From SHZI01 sp964371995 (GTDB taxonomy: Bacteria > Pseudomonadota > Gammaproteobacteria > Steroidobacterales > GCA-2729495): a stretch of DNA of 22,896 bases. Under the pieces are notes generated by a model that saw nothing but the letters and a program-made list of their open reading frames with translations, was not told the DNA's origin and made no database searches. Positions 14,005 to 21,969 of the stretch are shown piece by piece. Within the stretch, counting starts at the first letter, position 1, and every line of letters begins with the position of its first letter. A program made the translations under genes and the position numbers. The stretch covers positions 1-22,896 of the forward strand of contig CAYJPG010000043.1 of the NCBI GenBank assembly GCA_964371995.1. The letters run 5' to 3'.

Positions 14005-16665
14005 ATGAGTATCCGTCACCTTGATCAGTTGTTCGATCCGGCCTCGGTCGCCGTGATCGGAGCCTCGCAGCGCCCGGCCAGCGTCGGTGCTACCGTCTGG
14101 CGCAACCTCCATGCGGATGGCTTCAAGGGCCGGATTTTCGCGGTCAATCCGAAATACCGCGAGTTCGACGGCGTGCCGGTTTTTGCGCAGGCTGCCGATT
14201 TGCCGGAAGTTCCGGATCTTGCGGTGATCTGTACACCGCCCGCCGTGGTACCCGGGTTGATCGCCGGACTCGGTGAACTCGGTACGCGTGCCGCCATCGT
14301 GTTGAGCGCGGGACTCGATGCCATACAGAAACAGGCCATGCTGGATGCGGCACGCCCGTATCTGCTGCGTATTCTCGGCCCCAACTGCATAGGCATGTTG
14401 TCACCACACGCCGGGCTGAATGCGAGCTTCGCCCATATCGATGCCTTGCCGGGTGAGCTGGCCTTCATAACCCAGTCCGGCGCACTGATGACGGCCATGC
14501 TCGACTGGGCGCGTTCGCGTCGTATCGGTTTTTCCCATCTGGTATCGCTCGGTGAGCACGCCGATGTGGATTTCGGTGACATGCTCGACTACCTGTCGAC
14601 CGATCCCGCCACACGGGCGATCCTGCTGTATATCGAGTCAGTTGAAGCCGCACGCAAGTTCATGTCGGCGGCACGAGGTGCCGCGCGTAACAAGCCGGTA
14701 ATTGTCGTCAAGTCCGGACGTTCTGCGCAGGGCCAGCGCGCGGCGGCTTCGCATACCGGTGCGCTCGCAGGCTCGGATCTTGTTTACGATGCGGCCATCG
14801 CACGCGCCGGCATGTTGCGTGTCGATACCATGCAGCAGTTGTTTCTGGCTGCCGAAACCCTGGCGCGCTTTCGCGACAACGTCGGCGAACAGCTCGCGAT
14901 CCTGACCAACGGAGGTGGCGCTGGCGTGATGGCTGCCGACTATGCCGCGCATGTGGGCGTGGACCTGTGCGAGCTCGATCCGGCGACGGTGGCCAGGCTT
15001 GACGCGCAGATGCCGGCCAACTGGTCGCGCAGCAACCCAGTCGACATCATCGGTGATGCGCCTGCGGAGCGCTACGTGCAGGCACTGGATGCGCTCAATG
15101 CTGATCCCGGTGCGGGAGCAGTGCTGTTCATGCATGCGCCGACCGCGATCGTGCCGAGTGCCGATATTGCGCGGGCGCTTGTGCCGCTGGCCAGCCAGTC
15201 ACCGCCGCGCGTGATGGGCTGCTGGATGGGTGACGAGTCGGTTGCGGAAGCGCGAGCGATCTTCCGGGCAGCAGACATCGCAGGCTACGAAACACCGGAA
15301 GAGGCCGTCCGGGCTTTCTCCATGCTCACAAGCTACCGGCGAAATCAGGCCCAGCTGATCGAGGCTGCTCCGGCGCGACCGCCCGGTTTGCCCTCACCCG
15401 ACCTCGATACCGTCAATGTGCTGGTTCAGAAGGCGCTGGGCAGCGGGCGTGCCATGCTCACAGAGCCCGAGGCAAAGGCAGTACTGGCGGCCTACGGTAT
15501 TCCTGTCGCCGCGACACGCAGCGTAGCTGCCGATCCGGCCGAGGCGGCGCAAGCCGCCGGGTCGATCGGTTTTCCGGTCGCGCTGAAGATACTGAGCAAG
15601 GACATCTCGCATAAATCCGATGTGGGTGGTGTCGTGCTCGATCTTTCCAGTCCTGACGATGTGCAGCGCAGTGCCATCGCAATGCTCGAGCGGGTGCGTC
15701 GCCTGCAGCCCGCTGCCCACATCGATGGCTTCACAGTACAGGCGATGATCCGCCGCGCCCATGCCCAGGAGTTGATCGTCGGCGCGAGTATCGACAGCGT
15801 TTTTGGCCCCGTGATCCTGTTCGGTCAGGGAGGCACTGCTGTCGAGGTGCTGGCTGACCGGGCGATTGCGCTGCCGCCGCTCAACCTGCCACTGGCGCGC
15901 GCGCTGGTCGCGCGTACCCGTGTCGCCAGGCTGCTCAAGGGCTTTCGGGATGCTCCGCCAGCGGACATGAATGCCGTGTATTCCGTGCTGGTGGCCGTGT
16001 CCCGGTTACTGGCGGATCTCGCTGAGATTGCCGAGCTGGATATCAACCCGCTGATCGTCAATCACGAAGGCGTGATCGCCCTGGATGCCCGTATTCGCCT
16101 GAGCACGACGGCACCGGCCGGTGCGCTGAATTTCGCGATCCGACCCTATCCGGTGCATCTGATCGAGACGCTGGATTGGAAAGGGCGTGCGCTCACCTTG
16201 CGCCCGATCCGCCCTGAAGATGAAGAGCAGCACCTTGAGTTCCTGGCGCATCTCGATCCCGAGGATGTGCGCCAGAGGGTTTTCTACAGCAGGCGCAGCA
16301 TTGAACGCAGTGAGCTGGCGCGGCTGACCCAGATCGATTACGCACGCGAAATGGCATTCATCGCTGTGACACCCGATCCCGACGGACGCGAACAGACCCT
16401 CGGTGTGGTGCGTGCCACTGCTGACCCGGACAACTGCGAGGCTGAATTCGGCATCATCGTGCGCTCCGAACTCAAGGGTGAGGGTCTCGGTGAGCTGCTG
16501 ATGTACAAGCTGATCCGGACCTTGCGGGAGCAGGGCACCCGGGTGCTGGTCGCAAGCATGCTGCCGGAAAATACGCGCATGCTCGAACTGGCGCGCTCGC
16601 TGGGTTTCCATGCGGATCCGACGCGGAGTAAACCGGGTTTTTGCGCAATCCGGATGGAATTGTGA
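14005..16665 (+). CDS. Acyl-CoA synthetase (NDP-forming)/GNAT acetyltransferase fusion, Pat-like
   Basis: This 886-residue protein joins an ADP-forming acyl-CoA synthetase to a GNAT domain. In order: CoA-binding Rossmann domain (1-130; DPASVAVIGAS), two succinyl-CoA-ligase-like domains (about 145-440) with the S249-H-T-G-A-L-A-G loop, an ATP-grasp domain (about 480-700; FPVALKILSKDISHKSDVGGV), and a C-terminal GNAT domain (about 728-886) with the acetyl-CoA loop K824-G-E-G-L-G829. Pat/PatZ enzymes of this build acetylate protein lysines such as that of acetyl-CoA synthetase. Here the phospho-histidine position of the synthetase half (H250) is present, whereas as I recall it E. coli PatZ lacks it, so CoA-ligase activity may be retained. 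No good ribosome site precedes ATG 14005. It ends one base from leuD, convergent. Confidence 0.88.
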   Translation: MSIRHLDQLFDPASVAVIGASQRPASVGATVWRNLHADGFKGRIFAVNPKYREFDGVPVFAQAADLPEVPDLAVICTPPAVVPGLIAGLGELGTRAAIVLSAGLDAIQKQAMLDAARPYLLRILGPNCIGMLSPHAGLNASFAHIDALPGELAFITQSGALMTAMLDWARSRRIGFSHLVSLGEHADVDFGDMLDYLSTDPATRAILLYIESVEAARKFMSAARGAARNKPVIVVKSGRSAQGQRAAASHTGALAGSDLVYDAAIARAGMLRVDTMQQLFLAAETLARFRDNVGEQLAILTNGGGAGVMAADYAAHVGVDLCELDPATVARLDAQMPANWSRSNPVDIIGDAPAERYVQALDALNADPGAGAVLFMHAPTAIVPSADIARALVPLASQSPPRVMGCWMGDESVAEARAIFRAADIAGYETPEEAVRAFSMLTSYRRNQAQLIEAAPARPPGLPSPDLDTVNVLVQKALGSGRAMLTEPEAKAVLAAYGIPVAATRSVAADPAEAAQAAGSIGFPVALKILSKDISHKSDVGGVVLDLSSPDDVQRSAIAMLERVRRLQPAAHIDGFTVQAMIRRAHAQELIVGASIDSVFGPVILFGQGGTAVEVLADRAIALPPLNLPLARALVARTRVARLLKGFRDAPPADMNAVYSVLVAVSRLLADLAEIAELDINPLIVNHEGVIALDARIRLSTTAPAGALNFAIRPYPVHLIETLDWKGRALTLRPIRPEDEEQHLEFLAHLDPEDVRQRVFYSRRSIERSELARLTQIDYAREMAFIAVTPDPDGREQTLGVVRATADPDNCEAEFGIIVRSELKGEGLGELLMYKLIRTLREQGTRVLVASMLPENTRMLELARSLGFHADPTRSKPGFCAIRMEL

Positions 16666-16666
16666 C

Positions 16667-17308
16667 TTATTGCTGTCTGCTGTCTTCAGGCAGATAAATC
16701 CACGGGCGGCGCGTCCGGTCGCGTTCACGGTAGGCGAGTATTTCCGCATCGCGCTTCAGCGTGACGGCAATCGAGTCGAGCCCTTCGAGCAGCATCTCGC
16801 GGTCAGCGTCAGGGATTCTGAATGACCACGACTGGCCGTCCGGCGTGGCGACGGTGCATGTCGTCAGGTCCACAGTCAGCCGGAAATTCTCCGGGTCTGC
16901 TTCGACTTTCTGCGCCAGGGCTTCGACCACTGCGTTGTCGAGAATCACCGGCACGATGCCGTTGCGTACGCAGTTCCCCTGAAAGATCGAGCCAAAGCTC
17001 GGCGCGATGATGGCGCGGATGCCCCATTCGTGCAGGGCCCACACCGCATGTTCGCGGGATGAGCCGCAGCCGAAGTTTAGGCCTGAAAGCAGGATCTGCG
17101 CCTTGCGGTAAGGCTCGCGGTTGAGGATGAATTCGGGGTTTTCTGCGCGGCTGCCCGGGCTCTGATAGCGCCAGCCGGCAAAGAGGCCTTCCGACAGGCC
17201 CTTCTTTGATACGCGCTTCATCTCCCGACTGGGGATGATCGCGTCGGTATCGATATTGATACGCAACAGGGGTGCGGCGATGGCAGTGAGTCGCGTGAAC
17301 TTCTCCAT
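16667..17308 (-). CDS. leuD: 3-isopropylmalate dehydratase small subunit-like (LeuD)
   Basis: The 213-residue swivel-domain subunit has NIDTDAIIPSREMKRV at 18-33 (binding loop region), G80-C-G-S-S-R-E-H-A at 80-88 with the substrate-binding serines and arginine, and APSFGSIFQGNCVRNGIVPV. With LeuC it would convert 2-isopropylmalate to 3-isopropylmalate in leucine synthesis. The loop IPSREMKRVSKKGLSEGLFAGWRY and the tail RRPWIYLPEDS differ from enterobacterial LeuD (which has IPKQFLQKV), suggesting a distinct subtype. It starts six bases after leuC stops. Confidence 0.85.
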   Translation of the reverse strand: MEKFTRLTAIAAPLLRINIDTDAIIPSREMKRVSKKGLSEGLFAGWRYQSPGSRAENPEFILNREPYRKAQILLSGLNFGCGSSREHAVWALHEWGIRAIIAPSFGSIFQGNCVRNGIVPVILDNAVVEALAQKVEADPENFRLTVDLTTCTVATPDGQSWSFRIPDADREMLLEGLDSIAVTLKRDAEILAYRERDRTRRPWIYLPEDSRQQ

Positions 17309-17314
17309 GGTGCC

Positions 17315-18724
17315 TCAGCCCCCCTTCAGCTTGCGTACATCGGCGAGCGAACCCGCAATCGCCGAGGCAACCACGGTCGCCGGGCTCGCCAGATGGGTGC
17401 GCGTGCGCGGGCCCTGGCGGTTCTCGAAATTGCGGTTGGTGCTGGAGACCACGCGCTCCTCGAGACCGAAGCTCTCGCCGCCGGCATAGAAGCACATCGA
17501 ACAGCCGGACTCGCGCCACTCGAAACCGGCGTCGCGGAAGATCTTGTCGAGGCCTTCTGCCTCGGCAGCTATCTTGACCTGACTGGAACCGGGCACGCAG
17601 ATCGCCTTCACGCCAGCGGCGACCTTGTGGCCGCGCAGAAGGCGGGCCGCTTCGCGCAGGTCGCTGATGCGGCTGTTGGTGCAGGAGCCGATAAATGCAG
17701 CGCTGATCGGCAGGCCTTCGAGGGAGGTACCGGGCACAAGTCCCATGTATTCGAGTGCGCGCTGCATGGACTGACGCCGGTTGTTGTCGGGCTCGGCAGT
17801 CGGGTCCGGCACCGCGTCGCCGATGCTGCCGCCATGCTGCGGGCTGGTGCCCCAGGTGATGTGCGGGCCGAGCGTGTTGCAGTCGATCTCGATCTCGCGG
17901 TCGAAAGGCGCATCCGGATCGCTGGCCAGCTTACGCCAGTGAGCGACTGCCTTGTCCCAGGTTTCAGGCCCTGGCGCAAAAGGCCGGCCACGCACATATT
18001 CGATGGTGCTTTCGTCGGGCGCCACAATACCGGTCCATGCGCCAAACTCGACAGCCATGTTGCAGAGGGTAAAGCGGGCCTCGATCGGCAGCGCGCGTAT
18101 CGCAGCGCCAGCGAATTCGATCGCATAGCCGGTGCCGCCGGATGCTCCGAAGCGGCTGATGAGGTGCAGGATCAGGTCCTTCGCATAGACACCCTGCTGC
18201 AGTTGCCCCTCGAAACTGATGCGCATGTTGCGCGGCTTGCGCACGGCCAGCGTCTTGGTGGCCAGCGCATGCTCGGCTTCGGTAGAGCCGATGCCCCAGG
18301 CCAGCGCGCCCAGACCGCCGAGCGTGCAGGTGTGACTGTCCGGGCAGACCAGCGTCACGCCGGGCAGGGCGATGCCCTGTTCAGGCGACACCACATGCAC
18401 GATGCCCTGGCGGTCGTCGCCCAGATCGAAGAGATGGATGCCCGCAGCGATGGCTGAAGCGCGGGTGCTGGTGATGAATTCGCGGCCGCCCGGCATGCGC
18501 GTGTCGTCGGTGCGCCCGGGCGTGGTGTCGACGATGTGGTCCATGGTGCAGAACACCTGCTCGGGGTGGCGCACTGCATGCCCTGCGGCTTCCAGGCCCT
18601 TGAGCGCTACGCTGCCGGTGCGCTCGTGCAGGAAGATGCGGTCGATGTAGAGCAGGGTGGCTCCGTCGCCCAGATCAGCGACCGTATGCCCTGCCCACAG
18701 TTTGTCGATGATGGTCTGGCCCAT
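17315..18724 (-). CDS. leuC: 3-isopropylmalate dehydratase large subunit-like (LeuC)
   Basis: A 469-residue aconitase-family protein of normal LeuC length. The 4Fe-4S cysteines are C348 (GSCTNSR) and C408/C411 (GCSMC). Also seen are MDHIVDTTPG, PDSHTCTLGG, STNRNFENRQG and THLASP. It differs from enterobacterial LeuC around the cluster (CSMCFYAGGESFG against CSMCLAMN) and at SHTCTLGGLGALAWGIGSTE, features of a second LeuC-like group. Function as leucine-pathway isomerase is likely but a related hydratase role (for example on citraconate or dimethylmaleate) cannot be excluded. No leuA or leuB is nearby. A purine-rich GGGAAG lies just before ATG 18724. Confidence 0.85.
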   Translation of the reverse strand: MGQTIIDKLWAGHTVADLGDGATLLYIDRIFLHERTGSVALKGLEAAGHAVRHPEQVFCTMDHIVDTTPGRTDDTRMPGGREFITSTRASAIAAGIHLFDLGDDRQGIVHVVSPEQGIALPGVTLVCPDSHTCTLGGLGALAWGIGSTEAEHALATKTLAVRKPRNMRISFEGQLQQGVYAKDLILHLISRFGASGGTGYAIEFAGAAIRALPIEARFTLCNMAVEFGAWTGIVAPDESTIEYVRGRPFAPGPETWDKAVAHWRKLASDPDAPFDREIEIDCNTLGPHITWGTSPQHGGSIGDAVPDPTAEPDNNRRQSMQRALEYMGLVPGTSLEGLPISAAFIGSCTNSRISDLREAARLLRGHKVAAGVKAICVPGSSQVKIAAEAEGLDKIFRDAGFEWRESGCSMCFYAGGESFGLEERVVSSTNRNFENRQGPRTRTHLASPATVVASAIAGSLADVRKLKGG

Positions 18725-18809
18725 GCTTCCCGCACCTTGTCGGCGCTACCCGAAACCGGGCGCGATGATAGCAGCTCGGTTCCTGTGCAGGCGCACGGGA
18801 CGGGCGAGC

Positions 18810-18815
18810 TATAAT
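18810..18815 (+). promoter_or_regulatory. -10 element (TATAAT) for moaC-mobA-folE
   Basis: A perfect TATAAT lies 30 bp before the moaC start in the 121-bp divergent leuC/moaC gap. The -35 at 17 bp spacing is poor. On the other strand, TATCAT (complement of 18765-18770) is a weaker -10 candidate for leuC. Confidence 0.5.
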
Positions 18816-18845
18816 CCTCAGCTCCATATCCAGGCGAGTACCGAC

Positions 18846-19325
18846 ATGCTGTCCCATGTGGATGACAAGAATCAGCCCACCATGGTGGATGTGAGCGGCA
18901 AGGCCGTGACACGCCGCACTGCACATGCGCGGGGCCGGGTGCTTCTCCCGCCGGTCGTCCGTGCAGCCTTTGCGGGCGGCGATATCCAGACTCCCAAGGG
19001 GCCGGTATTCCAGACCGCGATCATCGCCGGCACGATGGGCGCCAAGCGTACCAGTGAGCTGATTCCCTTTTGCCATCCGATCGGGCTCGATTCCTGCCGT
19101 ATCGAGATCACCCTGGACCAGGATGGCGATGTCATCATCGATTGCATGACGCGCGTTGAACACCGCACCGGAGTCGAGATGGAAGCGCTCACCGGTGCAA
19201 GCGTCGCCGCGCTCACCGTCTACGACATGTGCAAGGCGTTGTCGCATGAGATCGTGATCGCCGAGATCAGGCTCATCACCAAGACCGGCGGCAAGAGTGA
19301 CTTTAGCGCCGCCGGATCATCCTGA
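18846..19325 (+). CDS. moaC: Cyclic pyranopterin monophosphate synthase MoaC
   Basis: A 159-residue protein, the normal MoaC length, with all hallmarks: MVDVSGKAVTRRTAHARG, K51-G-P-V-F, AGTMGAKRTSELIPFCHP (62-78), GVEMEALTGAS (109-119), YDMCKALSH (126-134, with D127 and K130 at the catalytic positions) and KTGGKSD. MoaC turns the MoaA product from GTP into cyclic pyranopterin monophosphate, the first stable molybdenum cofactor precursor. The frame is open from 18657, but ATG 18846 fits family length and the TATAAT element at 18810. mobA starts 5 bp downstream. Confidence 0.96.
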   Translation: MLSHVDDKNQPTMVDVSGKAVTRRTAHARGRVLLPPVVRAAFAGGDIQTPKGPVFQTAIIAGTMGAKRTSELIPFCHPIGLDSCRIEITLDQDGDVIIDCMTRVEHRTGVEMEALTGASVAALTVYDMCKALSHEIVIAEIRLITKTGGKSDFSAAGSS

Positions 19326-19330
19326 ACCGC

Positions 19331-19969
19331 ATGCAGATTACCGCCAAGCCCCCACCCTTGCGCGGGCTGGTGCTGGCCGGTGGGCGCAGTGTGCGCATGG
19401 GCCGCGACAAGGCGGGGATCCTCATTGAAGGCGCCACACTGCTTGAGCGGACCGTCGCCCTGCTCGATGGTTGCGTGACCAGCGTGAGCGTGTCGGTGCG
19501 GGCCGATCAGGTTGATGACCAGCTGCGGAGACAATTCCCGCTGCTGCTGGATTCAGGCACCGGCCTGGGTCCGGTAAACGGACTGCGCGCCGCGCATCTG
19601 GGCGATCCGGCAGCAGCCTGGCTGGTGCTTGCCTGTGACATGCCCGGTCTCGACCGGCGGGTCATTGAGGCGTTGGTCGCCGCACGTGACCCGGCGCGCG
19701 CGGCAACGAGCTGGCGCAGTCCCGTGACCGGTCTGCCTGAGCCGTTGTGCGCGATCTGGGAACCCGCTACGCTGGCGCGCCTCGCCAGCCTCGTTGCCGC
19801 CGCCGGGCGTCCTGTCAGCCCGCGTGCCGTGCTGGCGGAGAGTGACACCCTGTTGCTGGATGCACCGTGGCCTGTCGCGCTGCTCAACCTGAATACGCCT
19901 GCTGAACTGGATCGATACCGGAAAGAGAGAGATGGCCACCAGTCGCAAGAAGAATCCGACGACACTTAA
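19331..19969 (+). CDS. mobA: Molybdenum cofactor guanylyltransferase MobA
   Basis: The 212-residue protein has the nucleotidyltransferase signature L15-A-G-G-R-S-V-R-M-G-R-D-K27, GPVNGL (80-85) and the metal-binding CDMP (102-105), then a late NLNTP motif. MobA joins GMP to molybdopterin to make the bis-MGD cofactor used by nitrate, DMSO and formate enzymes. A related enzyme, MocA, uses CTP; the GPVNGL motif and length fit MobA or a close relative. It follows moaC by 5 bp, and its last 38 bases overlap folE, so the three are one operon. The C-terminal tail (KERDGHQSQEESDDT) is coded in the overlap. Confidence 0.88.
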   Translation: MQITAKPPPLRGLVLAGGRSVRMGRDKAGILIEGATLLERTVALLDGCVTSVSVSVRADQVDDQLRRQFPLLLDSGTGLGPVNGLRAAHLGDPAAAWLVLACDMPGLDRRVIEALVAARDPARAATSWRSPVTGLPEPLCAIWEPATLARLASLVAAAGRPVSPRAVLAESDTLLLDAPWPVALLNLNTPAELDRYRKERDGHQSQEESDDT

Positions 19970-20540
19970 GCCGAGCCGCGAGGATGCGGAGGCCGCGGTG
20001 CGTACCTTGCTGGCCTGGGTCGGTGAGGATCCGGCCCGGCACGGCCTGCAGAAGACCCCGGCGCGTTTTCTCGGCGCATACGAAGACTGGTTTGCCGGCT
20101 ACAAGGTCGACCCCTATGCGCTGCTCGGTACCTCATTTCACCAGGTCGAGCACTACGACCGCATCGTAGCCCTCACGCATATCGATTTTGAATCCCACTG
20201 CGAGCACCATGTGGCGCCGGTGATCGGTCGCGCACATGTGGCCTATCTGCCGGACCGACGGCTGGCCGGCATCAGCAAGCTGGTGCGGGTCGTGGAGGCC
20301 TTTACCCGGCGCATGATCGTGCAGGAAAAGCTCACCGCCGATATTGCCCGCTGCTTTCAGCAGGTGCTCGAGCCGCGCGGAGTGGCGGTGATCATCGAGG
20401 CGCAGCATCATTGCATGACCACGCGCGGTGTACACCGGGACAACGTGCGCATGACGACCAGCGAAATGCTGGGTGCGTTCAGGGACGACGATCGCATCCG
20501 TGCCGAATTCTTCGGTGCTATCGCGCGTCGTGAGCGTTGA
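19932..20540 (+). CDS. folE: GTP cyclohydrolase I FolE
   Basis: A 202-residue type I GTP cyclohydrolase: PARHGLQKTPARF, IDFESHCEHHVAPVIGRAHVAYLP with zinc ligands C90 and H93, GISKLVRVVEAFTRR, and QHHCMTTRGV with the third ligand C161. It converts GTP to dihydroneopterin triphosphate, the first step to folate. The start ATG 19932 lies inside the mobA end, with AGAGAGA just upstream serving as the ribosome site. Sharing an operon with moaC and mobA puts two GTP-to-pterin routes together. Confidence 0.96.
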   Translation: MATSRKKNPTTLKPSREDAEAAVRTLLAWVGEDPARHGLQKTPARFLGAYEDWFAGYKVDPYALLGTSFHQVEHYDRIVALTHIDFESHCEHHVAPVIGRAHVAYLPDRRLAGISKLVRVVEAFTRRMIVQEKLTADIARCFQQVLEPRGVAVIIEAQHHCMTTRGVHRDNVRMTTSEMLGAFRDDDRIRAEFFGAIARRER

Positions 20541-20591
20541 GATAGCAGGCTTTGTCAATCAGCCTTTATCCATGAGCAGTGAACAGGCGAC

Positions 20592-21059
20592 ATGACCCTG
20601 GTTGTTATTAAAAGCGCAGCGGACGTCAAGGCTCTTGAAGGCCGTGAAATTGGCGTCTCTGACTGGATTCTGGTTGATCAGGACCGGATCAACCGCTTTG
20701 CGGATGCGACCGACGATCACCAGTGGATTCACGTGGACGTCGAGCGTGCCAAACGTGAATTTCCCATCGGTACCACCATCGCGCACGGTTATCTGCTGGT
20801 ATCGCTGATGCCGCGATTGCTGGACAGCGTGGTCGTGTTTGAAGGGATCAAGCGCATCATCAATTACGGGGTCAACGAGATACGTTTCCGGAACATGGTG
20901 CCAGCCGGCAAGCGCGTACGCATGCGCACCACGCTGAAATCCGCACGTCAGCGTGCTGGCGGACTGCAGGTCATTCTCGACAACACGATCGAGATCGAGG
21001 GTGAAGTGAAACCGGCCTGTACGGCCGAGGTGCTCGTGCTGTATTTCTTCGAGGACTAG
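20592..21059 (+). CDS. MaoC-like (R)-specific enoyl-CoA hydratase
   Basis: The 155-residue hot-dog fold protein has the hydratase-2 pair D42 and H47 in FADATDDHQWIHVD, and I-A-H-G-Y-L (63-68), which corresponds to the PhaJ AHGML loop. Such proteins add water to trans-2-enoyl-CoA to give (R)-3-hydroxyacyl-CoA. The segment NYGVNEIRFRNMVPAGKRVR is also typical of short MaoC proteins. It lies 51 bp after folE; a seven-codon frame starting ATG at 20572 ends in a TGA that overlaps the start ATG (ATGA), so coupling is possible. The 3' end faces a REP doublet. Confidence 0.9.
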   Translation: MTLVVIKSAADVKALEGREIGVSDWILVDQDRINRFADATDDHQWIHVDVERAKREFPIGTTIAHGYLLVSLMPRLLDSVVVFEGIKRIINYGVNEIRFRNMVPAGKRVRMRTTLKSARQRAGGLQVILDNTIEIEGEVKPACTAEVLVLYFFED

Positions 21060-21074
21060 CCGTATCGCTTTCCC

Positions 21075-21133
21075 GCAGGAGCGGCCTCAGCCGCGATTGA
21101 TGGCGAAAGAATCGCGCCCGAAGGCGCTCCTAC
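21075..21133. repeat. Inverted pair of GTAG-type REP elements
   Basis: Two 23-bp units face each other around a 13-bp spacer. The left unit (21075-21097) begins GCAGGAGCG and holds the hairpin GCGGC-CTCA-GCCGC. The right unit (21111-21133), read on the minus strand, begins GTAGGAGCG and holds GCGCC-TTCG-GGCGC. Both end CGCGAT. The GTAG head, short palindrome and inverted pairing match REP sequences described in Stenotrophomonas, Xanthomonas and Pseudomonas. The doublet lies between two convergent genes and can act as a bidirectional transcription stop. No other copy was seen in the window. Confidence 0.85.
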
Positions 21134-21963
21134 CGTTCGCGGAGTGCTGCCAGCAGGCGTTCGTGGATCGCTGGTGATGAACTCACCAGTATCGGGCTGC
21201 TGCGTGCACTGAAATTCTCGAATATATCCAGCGGCTTCCCGTCCAGTGCGGATACCACGCCGCCGGCATTGGCAACGATATAGCCGAGCGCCCCCCAGTC
21301 GAGCAGGTCGCAGGACTGTGATACGAAACCATCCAGACGGCCCGTGAACAGGTCGTTGAGGTTTTCGAAATCGCGCTGTGGGTCATCGTCAGCCACGATG
21401 TCGAACGCGTTCCAGTCGCAGCGCAGTTTCTCCAGTTCGGCCGGCGCCTGGTAGCTGACGCAGACGCCGCTGCCGGAGCGGGTGGCCAGCGGCTGCATGT
21501 CGTTCAGCGTCCGGCAATCGCGTCCCCCGGTAAATGCGCCACAGCCGCGTATGGCGAGATTGAAACGCCCGCTGACGGGCAGGTAGCAGATGACTGCCAT
21601 CAGTCGTGCGTCACGTGTGATCGACAGGATAATCTGCCAGCCGCTGCGCTGGTTCTGGTAAAGGTACGTGCCGTCGATCGGATCCAGCCAGACCATGGTT
21701 GCGGCAGCGGACGGAAAATAGCCGGTGTTGCGCGAGAATTCCTGCTCCTCACCGAAAAAGCCGGTATCGGGGAAGTGGGCGAGGGTGGTTATTTCAAAGA
21801 AAGTCTGCACCGCCTGGTCGGCGTCCGTGATGGCCTGCACCCAGGGATTCTGGCCGGCCTTTTGCGCGGGGCCAGCGATGTGCGGCTGTATGCGCCGGGC
21901 GTAATCACCGGCGGTGACAAGGACCGGGAGATAGGTTTCCACCATTTCCGTGATGGCAGGCAT
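21130..21963 (-). CDS. Inositol monophosphatase-family phosphatase
   Basis: This 277-residue protein carries the metal-dependent phosphatase motifs: D47-x-D49 region (ITDADQAV), G71-E-E73, W92-L-D-P-I-D-G-T99 and a C-terminal D222-W-G-A-L with N-A-G-G (232-235). The family includes inositol monophosphatase, PAP phosphatase CysQ, fructose bisphosphatase and histidinol phosphatase; motifs alone do not choose between them. It starts six bases after the DUF1499 gene stops and is probably co-transcribed with it. The TAG stop lies within the GTAG head of the REP unit, so the last codon before the stop is the edge of the repeat. Confidence 0.85.
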   Translation of the reverse strand: MPAITEMVETYLPVLVTAGDYARRIQPHIAGPAQKAGQNPWVQAITDADQAVQTFFEITTLAHFPDTGFFGEEQEFSRNTGYFPSAAATMVWLDPIDGTYLYQNQRSGWQIILSITRDARLMAVICYLPVSGRFNLAIRGCGAFTGGRDCRTLNDMQPLATRSGSGVCVSYQAPAELEKLRCDWNAFDIVADDDPQRDFENLNDLFTGRLDGFVSQSCDLLDWGALGYIVANAGGVVSALDGKPLDIFENFSARSSPILVSSSPAIHERLLAALRER

Positions 21964-21969
21964 GTGCGC

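Noticed and set aside
17393..18457. 354-codon plus-strand frame across leuC
   Set aside because: Antisense to an aconitase-family gene with intact Fe-S cysteines; its composition is that of a shadow frame.
20547..20565. Short inverted repeat AGGCT/AGCCT after folE as a terminator
   Set aside because: Five-base stem with a nine-base loop and no T-run; too weak to call.
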